Below, piece by piece: positions 52,499-61,524 of a stretch of 64,000 nucleotides of DNA. Location of the stretch: assembly GCA_039725955.1 (NCBI GenBank), contig CP091035.1, positions 186,001 to 250,000 on the forward strand, written 5' to 3'. How positions within the stretch are numbered: the first letter of the stretch is position 1; each line of letters begins with the position of its first letter. Source of the stretch: Sinorhizobium sp. B11 (GTDB taxonomy: Bacteria; Pseudomonadota; Alphaproteobacteria; Rhizobiales; Rhizobiaceae). Under the pieces are notes generated by a model. That model ran no database searches and was not told the origin of the DNA. It saw only the letters and a list, made by a program, of their open reading frames with translations. The position numbers and the translations under genes were made by a program.

Positions 52499-52523
52499 GG
52501 AACAGTCAATGTCTGTGCAGGTT
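52499..52523 (+). promoter_or_regulatory. EcfG-type promoter candidate for the receiver at 52634
   Basis: GGAAC at 52499-52503, 16-base spacer, GGTT at 52520-52523, 111 bases before the ATG. Confidence 0.52.
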
Positions 52524-52633
52524 ATGGATTCGGTCGCTCGCCGGCTGCCGAGCCCCGCTTGCGGACGTCTATCGTTAAGGATGCCGTGACAGGGAAATGA
52601 CGGGACGGGCAGCGTGAAGTCAGGGAGGAATGA

Positions 52634-52993
52634 ATGCGCGTTCTTATCGTCGAAGACGAGCCGATCATTGCGGCGGACCTTGAGCGGATCGTGCTGGAGG
52701 AGGGGCATCAGGTCATTGGGGTCGTTACGACGCTGGAGCAGGCTCTTGCCCATGCTCCGCGGACGGATGCCGCACTTGTCGACCTTAGTCTTTCGGACGG
52801 ACCAAGCGGTGCTGCATTGGCGCGCCGACTGATCGACCGTTTTCAGATCAAGGTGATCTTCGTCACTGGCGCGCCAGGGGCCGTCGGCTCTGGCCGCGAA
52901 GGGTCGCTCGACGTCATCGTAAAGCCCTTCGCCGACAGCGCTGTCCGCCAAAGCCTGGCGAGAGCGTTTGCGGAGCGCTCCGCGATCGAATAG
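52634..52993 (+). CDS. Single-domain response regulator
   Basis: 119 residues. MRVLIVEDEPIIAADLERIVLEEGHQVIG start, phospho-acceptor Asp in ALVDLSLSDG (about residue 49), Thr in IFVTGAPGA and Lys in VIVKPFAD. The FVTG motif after the fourth strand resembles that of SdrG-like receivers known from sphingomonads and methylobacteria, which modulate the PhyR phosphorelay. GGGAGGAA precedes the ATG; an EcfG-type site lies upstream, so a feedback role is plausible but unproven. Confidence 0.88.
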   Translation: MRVLIVEDEPIIAADLERIVLEEGHQVIGVVTTLEQALAHAPRTDAALVDLSLSDGPSGAALARRLIDRFQIKVIFVTGAPGAVGSGREGSLDVIVKPFADSAVRQSLARAFAERSAIE

Positions 52994-53355
52994 GCATAGA
53001 CAAGACCGGTCCCCGAAGAAGCTGAATGTCGAGAGAGGCAGGATGCTGATCATGTTTGTCGAAGGCCGGCAATGATCTTGAGGACAGGCCGGCTAGCCTC
53101 CGACATGTCATCTTCGGCCCTGCCGAAAACACGCGAGGCGCCGTTCTTCCGTCTGAAGCACTCATTGACGTTCAGCCGGCTGATGGTCCTACGGTTCTTG
53201 AGAAGAGGCGCGCCTATCGAGATATGGAACGCTGTCATATAGAACCGGCAATCCTGAGATCGTGCTTGAGACGAAGCCGGCATCGGCGACGTCATACCGG
53301 CCGCAAACGATCGAGCACTCGGTATGCGAGTGACAGGCGGAAGGGAGGAGGATTT
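52994..53355. other. Intergenic region with weak coding hints
   Basis: About 360 bases. A minus-strand frame ending near 53050 reads FGRAEDDMSEASRPVLKII at its end, somewhat protein-like but without a start signal. Nothing else recognised. Confidence 0.35.
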
Positions 53356-53529
53356 GTGTCGTTCATGAAGCGTAGTCGCCGGGCCAGAAAAGAAGCGTCG
53401 GCACGTGGCTTGAACACAGGCAAAGGCGTTTCCCGTGATCCATGCACGCTTTGGCACCGTGATCTCGCCCGAAATGACTGGCGGCCGCGCGACAGCCGCC
53501 AGATCTGGGAAATGCGCTATCGCTTATAG
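53356..53529 (+). CDS. Small basic protein (57 residues), tentative
   Basis: GTG start at 53356 after an excellent GGAGGAGG site. Sequence MSFMKRSRRARKEASARG, then GVSRDPCTLWHRDLARNDWRPRDSRQIWEMRYRL: strongly basic, Trp/Arg-rich C-terminus. No family recognised. Its stop overlaps the convergent stress gene ending at 53524 by six bases. The strong ribosome site is the main evidence. Confidence 0.45.
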   Translation: MSFMKRSRRARKEASARGLNTGKGVSRDPCTLWHRDLARNDWRPRDSRQIWEMRYRL

Positions 53530-54132
53530 GCGGTTCGTGCCGTATCGCTGACGCTCCGCATCGATCTGCTCGCGCGTGTAGGGCTGCGCGGTCTCGTCAA
53601 AGCGGCTCCAGCCCTGCGCCTGATAGCTGGCTCGGCGTGCGTTATAGTCGACGGGCCGAGACTGATGAAGGATCGTCCTGGCTTCAGAAAGCCGAGTTTC
53701 GTCCACTCTTGCGGTAACGACCGAGCCGCCGCGGCGGACGCCTTCAGCGTAGAAGTTTGCTTCTTCTTCGGGAACACCCTCTTTGATCATTGCTCCGACC
53801 ATCCCGCCGACCGCGCCGCCGGCAATTGCGCCTGCAGCTGCACCAGCGGCGGTGGCCACCAGCCAGCCCGCAGCCACCACTGGTCCAACCCCCGGTATCG
53901 CCATCAGGCCCAGACCCGTAAGTAGACCACCCGCGCCACCGGCCACCGCACCGACGCCTGCGCCTGTGCCCGCGCCTTCGGCAGCATAGCTTCCCTGTCC
54001 CTCCACCTCGGCACCATTGGCCTTATTCGTCACAATGCTGATATCGTCCGAAGATATGCCTGCATCTTCCAGCGCCCGAACGGCGGCCCGGGCATCGTCG
54101 TAGCTGTCATAGAGTCCCGTAATCGTCTGCAT
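53524..54132 (-). CDS. General stress protein 17M/YflT-like with glycine-zipper membrane region
   Basis: 202 residues. N-terminal YflT-type domain (TITGLYDSYDDARAAVRALEDAGISSDDISIVTN), a central Gly/Ala-rich segment with GxxxG repeats (GAVAGGAGGLLTGLGLMAIPGVGPVVAAGWLVATAAGAAAGAIAGGAVGGMVGAMI) predicted to insert in the membrane, then an EAR-type tail (GSVVTARVDETRLSEARTILHQ). The N-terminal fold is known from Bacillus sigma-B-controlled proteins, here in an EcfG setting. ATG at 54132. Downstream of the PepSY-like gene, probably the same operon. Confidence 0.88.
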   Translation of the reverse strand: MQTITGLYDSYDDARAAVRALEDAGISSDDISIVTNKANGAEVEGQGSYAAEGAGTGAGVGAVAGGAGGLLTGLGLMAIPGVGPVVAAGWLVATAAGAAAGAIAGGAVGGMVGAMIKEGVPEEEANFYAEGVRRGGSVVTARVDETRLSEARTILHQSRPVDYNARRASYQAQGWSRFDETAQPYTREQIDAERQRYGTNRL

Positions 54133-54161
54133 GTTCCTATCCTCGATCTGGTTCTTGAGTG

Positions 54162-54473
54162 TCACTTGGCCATTGTCACGTTGCCCTGGAAGTCCAGAGA
54201 GACGCCGGACTCCTTGCCGTCTTTTTTGGCACTTGCGCGCCATACGCCCTGGTCATCGAGCTTGAGGCCTGAAACATCGGTATAGCCAGCCGCTTCAATC
54301 CTGGACTTGGCCTGGTCTTCGGTGAAACTATTCTTGCCAGCGACCGGGGCGCCAGGATTGTGTTCAGTGTTGACGGCCGGTGTGGTCTGCGACGTCGCCG
54401 GGGTTTCGCTCTGGGCGAAAGCGGCGATTGGCGAAAGCAGCAGGCCAAGCGAAACTAGCGCGATCTTGTGCAT
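54162..54473 (-). CDS. Secreted PepSY-like small protein
   Basis: 103 residues. Signal peptide MHKIALVSLGLLLSPIAAFAQ, a Thr/Pro linker, and a PepSY-like domain (FTEDQAKSRIEAAGYTDVSGLKLDDQGVWRASAKKDGKESGVSLDFQGNVTM). The domain's typical Trp and Asp-Gly pattern is present. Probably periplasmic; may modulate another protein's activity. ATG at 54473 after GAGGAGAC; EcfG-type promoter upstream. It precedes the YflT-like gene by 29 bases, so both are likely stress-induced together. Confidence 0.85.
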   Translation of the reverse strand: MHKIALVSLGLLLSPIAAFAQSETPATSQTTPAVNTEHNPGAPVAGKNSFTEDQAKSRIEAAGYTDVSGLKLDDQGVWRASAKKDGKESGVSLDFQGNVTMAK

Positions 54474-54499
54474 GATTGTCTCCTCGTTTGCCCAACACA

Positions 54500-54524
54500 A
54501 ACTTCAAGAAAAGCAAAAGGTTCC
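54500..54524 (-). promoter_or_regulatory. EcfG-type promoter candidate for the operon starting at 54473
   Basis: On the minus strand GGAAC (54524-54520), 16-base spacer, AGTT (54503-54500), 26 bases before the start codon. Confidence 0.58.
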
Positions 54525-54874
54525 AGATCTTAGGCGATTGATTGCACGGCGCTTTGCAGGCTGGCGCGGTAAAGGCGGAAGCATTGACCGGGCGGCTGCG
54601 ACCATAACCGAACGAAGCCCTCCGGAATGATCTAGGCTACGCTCGTGGCATCGAAAAAGTGGCGGCTTCCAGTGCTGCGACCGCGGGTCGACCAGACAAT
54701 AGTGCAACGTGCAATGGATTTGCCGAGATACCCGGTTCGGAAATGAGGCATGCGGGAACGTCATTTTCCATGAGGCCGCCGATCCTGTCTTCGCACGACC
54801 TAGGCAGCCTTGACCGGCGCCCTCAGGCGTTCCGGACCGATTTGAGAAGAATGCACCCCGCTGGCTCGTGAGGA
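54525..54874. other. Intergenic region without recognised gene
   Basis: About 350 bases. Short frames on both strands are judged to be chance. No promoter pair or hairpin recognised. Confidence 0.45.
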
Positions 54875-55030
54875 TCAGCGGGCAACTTCATTCACGCTCT
54901 GCGCGACAGGGGTCGGTTCCCCGGGCGTGTAAAACAGGAGATAGGTGAGTGCGACAAGGATCGCGATGATGAAGATGGTGAGCACGAACTTGATCATGCT
55001 CCGGCTGGTCTTTGCCTCGGTATTGCTCAT
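54875..55030 (-). CDS. Small single-pass membrane protein (51 residues)
   Basis: ATG at 55030, stop TGA at 54877-54875. Sequence MSNTEAKTSRSMIKFVLTIFIIAILVALTYLLFYTPGEPTPVAQSVNEVAR: short polar N-terminus, one hydrophobic helix (residues 13-34), then a periplasmic-type tail. The layout is very close to the small protein at 61525. No clear ribosome site, but composition is convincing. Confidence 0.6.
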   Translation of the reverse strand: MSNTEAKTSRSMIKFVLTIFIIAILVALTYLLFYTPGEPTPVAQSVNEVAR

Positions 55031-55223
55031 GCCAACGTAACTATCGGTCAATCAAAAGGTTGCGCCGGCAAGGAAAATCGCCGACCACTCGACGGGCAAG
55101 GCCGAGCTCGCGTCAGTTGTCCTCTTGCAACGCCCCGCGGCTTATCGGTCCTTACGTACGCTTCCGTACATTAGCATTGTCCCATATTATTAACCGGTCG
55201 CGGTTACTGCTCTCGTCACTGGT

Positions 55224-57430
55224 ATGCGAGCGACAGCAATGCAATTCATTAAGACCCGTCTGCCGATGCGGATCGTCCTGCCGAGCCTGTTTGCGGGCGC
55301 GATCCTCAGCGGAATCTACGCCACGATGCTGTGGGCCACCAGACAATCTGATCAGATGTCGATTGCCCGCCAGGAGCGGCTGGTCGACGTGACTGTCGGA
55401 AAACAGCAAGCGGCGATCGCTCACGACCAGGAAAGCGCCACCGTCTGGGACGACGCCGTGCGCAAGGTTGCCGCGCGCGACCAGGAATAGATCGATTCCA
55501 ACCTTGGTCGGTGGATGCAGACCTATTTCGGCCATGATGGTGCTTTCGTCCTCGATGCGAGCGGATCGCCGATCTTTTCCTATCTTCCGACGCACCCGCA
55601 GCCGAGGCTTTTTCGAAGGTCGACACCTATGTCGTCCCATTGGCCGGCAAGCTCCGGCAGAGATTGGCTCGGGGAGATGAGCAGGGCAAGACAGAACAGA
55701 CGTTGAGTATCGGAGAGTCTGAAATCGTCGCGATCTCCGGAAGGCCGGCCATCCTGAGCGCAAAACCTGTCATATCCGACACCGGAGATCTGGCACAGGT
55801 CAAAGGCACCGAAGCAATCCATGTAGCGCTGCGCTATCTCGATGGTGACTTCGCTCAGACGATGGGCGCAGAATATCTCTTTGCGGATATGCGTTATGAG
55901 CGCGCCAAGGGTAGTCACGCCGAACGGCTCTATTATCCCATCAAATCGACCGCCGGCGATCCTCTCGGCTTTTTCAGCTGGACGCCGTTCCGGCCGGGAA
56001 CGCGCGCGCTCAGGAAAACGGAGCCGGTCTTTGTCGCAGGTGCCCTGCTCTTGCTTGCCGTGGTGTCAGGCTTTGCGCTGGTGCTGCAGAGACGTTCCGC
56101 GCGGCTCATGGACAGCCAGAGCAGGCTATTTCATCTTGCCCATTTTGATAGCCTGACAGGTTTGCCAAACCGGGCCTCGTTTACCGCGGAAGTACCACGG
56201 CGCCTGGCGGCGGGGCAGGCTGCAGTGCTGTTCCTCGATCTCGACCGGTTCAAACAGGTCAACGACACGCTCGGACACCCGACCGGCGACAAGCTTATCG
56301 CAGAGGTGGCGAAGCGCCTGAGCGCGGTTGCAGGGGTTGATGTCTTCTTGGCGCGCATCGGGGGCGACGAATTCACGGCCGTGGCGCCGGCCGAACAACG
56401 AGACGCCGTCGAGGCGCTTGCGGAGAAGCTGATCGGCACGATCCGCCAGCCCTTCGAAATAGATGGGCAGCCGATCCTGATCGGGCTTACGATCGGTATT
56501 GCCTTCGCAGAGGCCGCGGCCAGCGATGCACAGGCGATCGTTCGCCAAGCCGACATCGCACTCTATCACGCCAAGGCGGCAGGACGAAACCGCTACGCGA
56601 TCTTTGGGCAGCACATGGAGGGCCTTATCAGCGCTAGACGCGCCTTGGAGCAAGACCTGCGCACGGCCCTTTCAGAGGGCCACCAGATCGAGGTCCATTA
56701 CCAACCCGTCTACCTGGCCGGCAACAACAGGATGATCTCGGTGGAAGCTCTTGCCCGCTGGCGACATCCCACCAAGGGGATGATTTTCCCGGACGTCTTC
56801 ATTCCGATTGCTGAAGAGGCGGGCCTTATCGACCGGCTGGGCGACCTCGTGCTTCAAACGGCGCTCCATGCGGCCAAGCGCTGGCCGGACCTCGGTCTAG
56901 CCGTCAATGCATCCCCAATCGAGCTTCGCCATGACAATTATGCGCTGCGTGTCACCGCTGCGCTCAACAGGCACGCCTTCGATCCCCGCAGGCTTGAAAT
57001 TGAGATTACCGAGAGCGCCGTGATCGACGATGACGGAACATGCCGTCGCAATATCGAGGCCTTGAGGCGGCTCGGCGTGCGCTTCGCGCTCGATGACTTC
57101 GGCACCGGCTTCTCCTCGTTCGGCCGGCTTCAAGCGCCCGACGTCGACCGGATCAAAATTGACAAGTGCTTTATCGATCAGATGGGTGATGCCGGCAGCA
57201 ACGAAGCAATCGTCCATGCGATCGTCGACCTGGCCCATGCCCGAGGCCTGAAGACCACGGCCGAGGGAATAGAGACGGCGTGCCAGAGCAGACGACTGGC
57301 CGAGCTTGGCTGCGACGAGATCCAGGGATACTTCCTGTCGAGGCCCGTTGAATCCGCCGGGATCGACGCGATGGTGAAGACGCCGGCACTCGAGGGATCC
57401 GACATGGCGCGTTTAACGGGCCTTGCCTGA
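55224..57430 (+). pseudogene. CHASE4-GGDEF-EAL diguanylate cyclase/phosphodiesterase, broken in the sensor
   Basis: The first frame gives TM1 (MRIVLPSLFAGAILSGIYATML) and the start of a CHASE4-type sensor, ending at TAG 55488-55490, where TGG would give DQEWIDSNL. The sensor continues in the same frame until about 55602, where loss of one base moves it to the frame of 55640-57430 (EAFSKVDTYVVPLAG). The second half is intact: TM2, GGDEF (RIGGDEFTAVAP) and EAL (SVEALARWRHP; DDFGTGFSS). An N-truncated protein could still be made from an internal start. GGDEF, EALAR and DDFGTG residues are all retained. Confidence 0.85.
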
Positions 57431-57488
57431 TCCCCGGCGGATCTTTTGACTGTCGTCCAAGCAAAGACAGGCTGCGGCGAGGCAAGCG

Positions 57489-59285
57489 CTATCCAGGCTG
57501 CCATCGCTCATTCCTGACCAGGGACCAGACGACCGACCATGGAGCCATCCGACCCGATACGAACGAGCCGAACTGGAAGAAAATCTGCTCGTCGTCTGCC
57601 GCTTCATCTGTCTTGTCAGCCTGTTCGCTGAGGTTGGCACGAAGCTGCAGCTTTCGCCCATCAAAGAGTTGCCACTCGACCTTCAGGCCGCCCCCGTTTG
57701 ACGCGTGATATCGCGCGCTAACGGTTGCCCCTGTCGCCGTCGGTGCGATGTGCTTCCGGCGCAACGCAATCAGGCCACGATAAAAATCCAGCCACTGTCT
57801 GCCTCTGTCCGTTTCGCGTTTCGTCCAGTCGAGTTTCGCCGAGGTGAAGGTCGCTTCCGCTGTCGGGTCCGGCAAGTCGTCGGCGTCGAAACCAGGCAGG
57901 CGAGAGAGTTCCTGGCGGCGGCCCGCCCTGACCTTCTCGTTGAGATCGTCGTTGAAGTCACAGAAATAGGGGAAGGGCTCTTCAGCACCCCATTCTTCCC
58001 CCATGAAGATCATCGGCACTTGCGGACACAAAAGGTAGACGCAAGCAATAGCCTGAAGCGCGGCGACGGGCCGGCTGGCGACCATGCGGTCGCCGAGGGC
58101 CCGGTTGCCAATCTGGTCATGGTTCTGAATGAATGAGATGAATGCCGAGGGCGGCAGATGTTTGCTGATCGTTCCCCGTTCGTCTCCACGATAGGGCATG
58201 TGCTCCCCCTGGAACACGAAACCTTCCGCCAATCCTCGCCCGATCTTTTCCATTTCATCCGCATAATCGGCATAGTAGCCGAAAGTTTCTCCGGTTGCGG
58301 CAACGTGCAGGACATGATGGACATCGTCGTTCCACTGCGCCGAATAGAACCGTGGCCGGCCCTCGTCGTCACGCTCGAGAAGCGAAGCATCATTGTCTTC
58401 ATTCTCGACGAAAAGGTGGATCTTTCGTTCACCGGCTGCCGAGCGCACGCGCCTCGCCAACTCGTGGAGGAGGTGCTCCTTGGAGCCATCCTTGATCGCG
58501 TGAACCGCATCGAGGCGAAGACCGTCGAACCTGAACTCGCTGATCCAGTAGATGGCGTTTTGAACGACGAACTCCCGGATCAGCCGGGAACCTTCCCCGT
58601 CATAATTGACGGCGTTGCCCCAGGGCGTCTTATGATGCTCCGTAAAAAGCGGCACCATGAGCGGCAGGTAATTTCCATCCGGGCCGAAATGATTATAGAC
58701 CACGTCCAGGAAAACACAGATGTCGCGCGCATGGGCTTCGTCGACGAGCCGTTTCAACTCTTCAGGACGGCCGTAGCTGCTGTCCGGCGCGTAAGGCAAC
58801 ACCCCATCGTAGCCCCAACCGCGACGACCGGGAAAATCGGCAATCGGCATGATCTGTATACCGGTCACGCCGAGCGATTTTAGATGGTCGAGGCGATCGA
58901 TGGCAGCGGCGAAGGTTCCTTCGGGGGTAAATGCGCCGACGTGCAGCTCATAAAGGACGAGGTCCTCCAAGCTGCGACCGCTCCAGTTCCCGGTTTTCCA
59001 TTGGAAGCCGTTAGGATCGACGACTTCGCTCGGGCCGTGTACATCACGCGGCTGGTATCGCGAAGCCGGATCGGGAACGGACAGACCGTCCTGTAGGATG
59101 AAAGAATAGGCAGTTCCTGGCGCCGCGCCTTCGATCTGGCAGCGGTGCCAGCCATCGTCAAAGCGTGTCATCGGAACTGTTTCGCCGCCCTCGATCGCCA
59201 GAAAGACCTCGGTCTGGAGGGGCGCCCAAAGGCGAAAATGCACGGCCTCCCCGGCGATACGGGGGCCAAAGTCGTATTCAGTCAT
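57489..59285 (-). CDS. treZ: Malto-oligosyltrehalose trehalohydrolase TreZ
   Basis: 598 residues. N-terminal CBM48-like domain (VHFRLWAPLQTEVFLAIEGGE), then GH13: LYELHVGAFTPEGTF, DVVYNHFGPDGNYL, nucleophile Asp in LRLDAVHAI, acid Glu in FVENEDN, and Asp in QNHDQIGN. The FGPDGNYL and VHAI patterns are specific to TreZ, which releases trehalose from maltooligosyl-trehalose. TreY, which makes that substrate, is not in the window. It overlaps the end of glgX by eight bases, so the two are co-transcribed. Confidence 0.93.
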   Translation of the reverse strand: MTEYDFGPRIAGEAVHFRLWAPLQTEVFLAIEGGETVPMTRFDDGWHRCQIEGAAPGTAYSFILQDGLSVPDPASRYQPRDVHGPSEVVDPNGFQWKTGNWSGRSLEDLVLYELHVGAFTPEGTFAAAIDRLDHLKSLGVTGIQIMPIADFPGRRGWGYDGVLPYAPDSSYGRPEELKRLVDEAHARDICVFLDVVYNHFGPDGNYLPLMVPLFTEHHKTPWGNAVNYDGEGSRLIREFVVQNAIYWISEFRFDGLRLDAVHAIKDGSKEHLLHELARRVRSAAGERKIHLFVENEDNDASLLERDDEGRPRFYSAQWNDDVHHVLHVAATGETFGYYADYADEMEKIGRGLAEGFVFQGEHMPYRGDERGTISKHLPPSAFISFIQNHDQIGNRALGDRMVASRPVAALQAIACVYLLCPQVPMIFMGEEWGAEEPFPYFCDFNDDLNEKVRAGRRQELSRLPGFDADDLPDPTAEATFTSAKLDWTKRETDRGRQWLDFYRGLIALRRKHIAPTATGATVSARYHASNGGGLKVEWQLFDGRKLQLRANLSEQADKTDEAADDEQIFFQFGSFVSGRMAPWSVVWSLVRNERWQPG

Positions 59286-61371
59286 GATCGCCACCGTTGC
59301 CTGCCTTCAGGACCACGAGGCTGCGTGAGGTCAGAAGGTAGTTCGATCCGCCGACCGGTCGGGCGTAGCCGTCCGGATCGGCCGTCTCAAGCACGACAGT
59401 CCAACCGATGTCTATTTGCGGAAGCAAGAAGGAAACATCGCCATCATGTGGGTTGAACAGGATCAACACGTCCTCCCACAGTCCGCTGTCTCGTTCTGTC
59501 TGGCGTCGCTCCAGCCTGAGGCCGATCGTTGTGCTGCCGGCATCAGCCCACTGTTCGTCGGTCTGCTCCCCGCCACCGGGATTGAGCCAGGAGACGACCA
59601 TGCCATCGCGCCAGTTCTCGCGTCGCAGGATCGGCTGTGCATGGCGCAATGCAATTAGTTTTTTTGTAAATTCGCGCAGCACTTCGGCGCTTGCAGGCAG
59701 GCCGTCCCAGTGCACCCAGCTGAGATCGCTGTCCTGGCAGTAACCATTGTTGTTCCCCATCTGACTGCGGCCGAATTCGTCGCCGGCGAGCAGCATGGGC
59801 GTTCCGTGCGACAGGAAGAGCGTTGCGAGCAGGTTGCGTTTCTGTCGCTCTCGGGCGAGGTTGATACCCTCGTCCTCGGTCGGTCCTTCCACGCCGTAAT
59901 TGAAGCTGCGATTGTCGCTGTGACCGTCCTGATTGTCCTCCTGATTGGCCTCATTATGCTTGTCGTTATAGGAAACGAGATCGTTCAGCGTGAAGCCGTC
60001 ATGGGCGGTGATGAAATTGACGCCTGCCCATGGTCGTCGTCCGCGCAGGTCGTAGACATCGCCGGAGCCGAGAACGCGCGCGGCAAAGTCCTGCGTGGTT
60101 CCATCCTGATCCTTCCAATAGTCACGAACTGTGTCGCGATATTTGTCGTTCCACTCCGCCCATCCCGGCGGGAACCCTCCAACCTGGTAGCCGCCCGGGC
60201 CAATGTCCCAGGGCTCGCCGATCAATTTGACCTTCGCCAGGACCGGGTCCTGGCCGACGGCGTCGAAGAACCCTCCGCGCTGGTCGAAACCTTCGGGCTC
60301 GCGACCGAGGATGGTGCCGAGATCAAAGCGAAAACCGTCGACATGCATGTCCTGCGCCCAATAGCGCAATGAATCCGTGACCATCTGCAGCACGCGGGGA
60401 TGTGAGGTGTTGACTGTGTTGCCGGTTCCGGTGTCGTTGATATAGTAGCGCGGCTCGTCCGGCATGGTGCGGTAATAGGAAAAGTTGTCGATGCCCTTGA
60501 AGCACAGGGTAGGTCCCAACTCGTTGCCTTCGGCCGTATGGTTATAGACGACGTCGAGGATGACTTCGATGCCGGCGTCATGGAAGGCGCGGATCATGTC
60601 ACGAAAACCGGCAATGCCTTGCGGGCCGAAATAACGGGAGGCCGGCGCGAAGAAGCCGAGGCTATTATAGCCCCAGTAGTTTCTCAAACCCCTGTCGAGA
60701 AGATGGGCATCATCGGCAAACCAGTGGATCGGCAGCAGTTCGATCGATGTGACGCCAAGGCTCTTTACGTAGTCAACGATTGCCCGCTGCCCAAGCCCTT
60801 CGAACGTGCCGCGAAGCTTTTCGGGCACAGCCGGGTGCAGTTGCGTAAATCCCTTGACATGTGTCTCGTAAAAGATCGTCCTGGCCCAGGGGATAGCTGG
60901 CCCGGTGTCATTTCCCCAGTCATAAGCGGAGGGATCCACTACCTTGCATTTCGGCATGAATGCGGCGCTGTCGCTTTCGTCAAAGGAAAGATCCTTGTCG
61001 TCGCTGTCCATCTGGTAGCCGAACTGGGCTTGCCCCCAGCGGATGTCCCCGACCAACTCCCTTGCATAGGGATCGATCAACAGCTTGTTGGCGTTAAAGC
61101 GATGACCGTTCTGGGGCTCATAAGGCCCATGCACACGCAAACCGTAAAGGCTACCTGGTTTCAGTCGGGGGACGTAACCGTGCCAGATCTCATTGGTGAA
61201 TTCCGGCAGAACAAGGCGTTCGACCTCTGATTTTCCGTCGTCCGAAAAGATGCAGAGTTCTACACGCTGCGCATGAGCGCTGAACACAGCGAAATTGACG
61301 CCCTCGTCGTCGCAATTTGCGCCAAGACGCGTATGCTCGCCCGGCAAGATTTCCAGCTTTGATTGTGTCAT
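59278..61371 (-). CDS. glgX: Glycogen debranching enzyme GlgX
   Basis: 697 residues, normal for GlgX. CBM48 start (LGANCDDEGVNFAVFSAHAQRVELCIF), then GH13 with LPIHWF, VVYNHTAEGNELGPTLCFKGIDN (GlgX-typical), nucleophile Asp in FRFDLGTILG, acid Glu in LIGEPWDIG, and Asp in TAHDGFTLND. It removes alpha-1,6 side chains, yielding linear malto-oligosaccharides that TreY/TreZ could turn into trehalose. ATG at 61371 chosen; an in-frame start at 61410 lacks conserved residues. No EcfG-consensus promoter: the GGAAC at 61426-61422 is followed by GATT. Confidence 0.94.
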   Translation of the reverse strand: MTQSKLEILPGEHTRLGANCDDEGVNFAVFSAHAQRVELCIFSDDGKSEVERLVLPEFTNEIWHGYVPRLKPGSLYGLRVHGPYEPQNGHRFNANKLLIDPYARELVGDIRWGQAQFGYQMDSDDKDLSFDESDSAAFMPKCKVVDPSAYDWGNDTGPAIPWARTIFYETHVKGFTQLHPAVPEKLRGTFEGLGQRAIVDYVKSLGVTSIELLPIHWFADDAHLLDRGLRNYWGYNSLGFFAPASRYFGPQGIAGFRDMIRAFHDAGIEVILDVVYNHTAEGNELGPTLCFKGIDNFSYYRTMPDEPRYYINDTGTGNTVNTSHPRVLQMVTDSLRYWAQDMHVDGFRFDLGTILGREPEGFDQRGGFFDAVGQDPVLAKVKLIGEPWDIGPGGYQVGGFPPGWAEWNDKYRDTVRDYWKDQDGTTQDFAARVLGSGDVYDLRGRRPWAGVNFITAHDGFTLNDLVSYNDKHNEANQEDNQDGHSDNRSFNYGVEGPTEDEGINLARERQKRNLLATLFLSHGTPMLLAGDEFGRSQMGNNNGYCQDSDLSWVHWDGLPASAEVLREFTKKLIALRHAQPILRRENWRDGMVVSWLNPGGGEQTDEQWADAGSTTIGLRLERRQTERDSGLWEDVLILFNPHDGDVSFLLPQIDIGWTVVLETADPDGYARPVGGSNYLLTSRSLVVLKAGNGGDHD

Positions 61372-61491
61372 GTTTCCGCCTCGTGGTGTTGCGAGCGTCT
61401 TAATCCGCATGAGGCTCGATAGTTCCCGCCCTGTCCTGTTTCGTACCGGTGACTGGTGGAGGCGGGTTTTGCGGTTTTTGCCTCAAAGCCC

Positions 61492-61516
61492 GGAACTTTC
61501 GCGGTGGGGCGCGGTT
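61492..61516 (+). promoter_or_regulatory. EcfG-type promoter candidate for the small membrane protein at 61525
   Basis: GGAAC at 61492-61496, 16-base spacer, GGTT at 61513-61516, eight bases before the ATG, so the transcript would be nearly leaderless. Confidence 0.5.
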
Positions 61517-61524
61517 GGAGCGCC

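Noticed and set aside
61401..61426. GGAAC upstream of glgX on the minus strand
   Set aside because: The tetramer after 16 bases is GATT, missing the GTT core, so it was not counted as an EcfG promoter.
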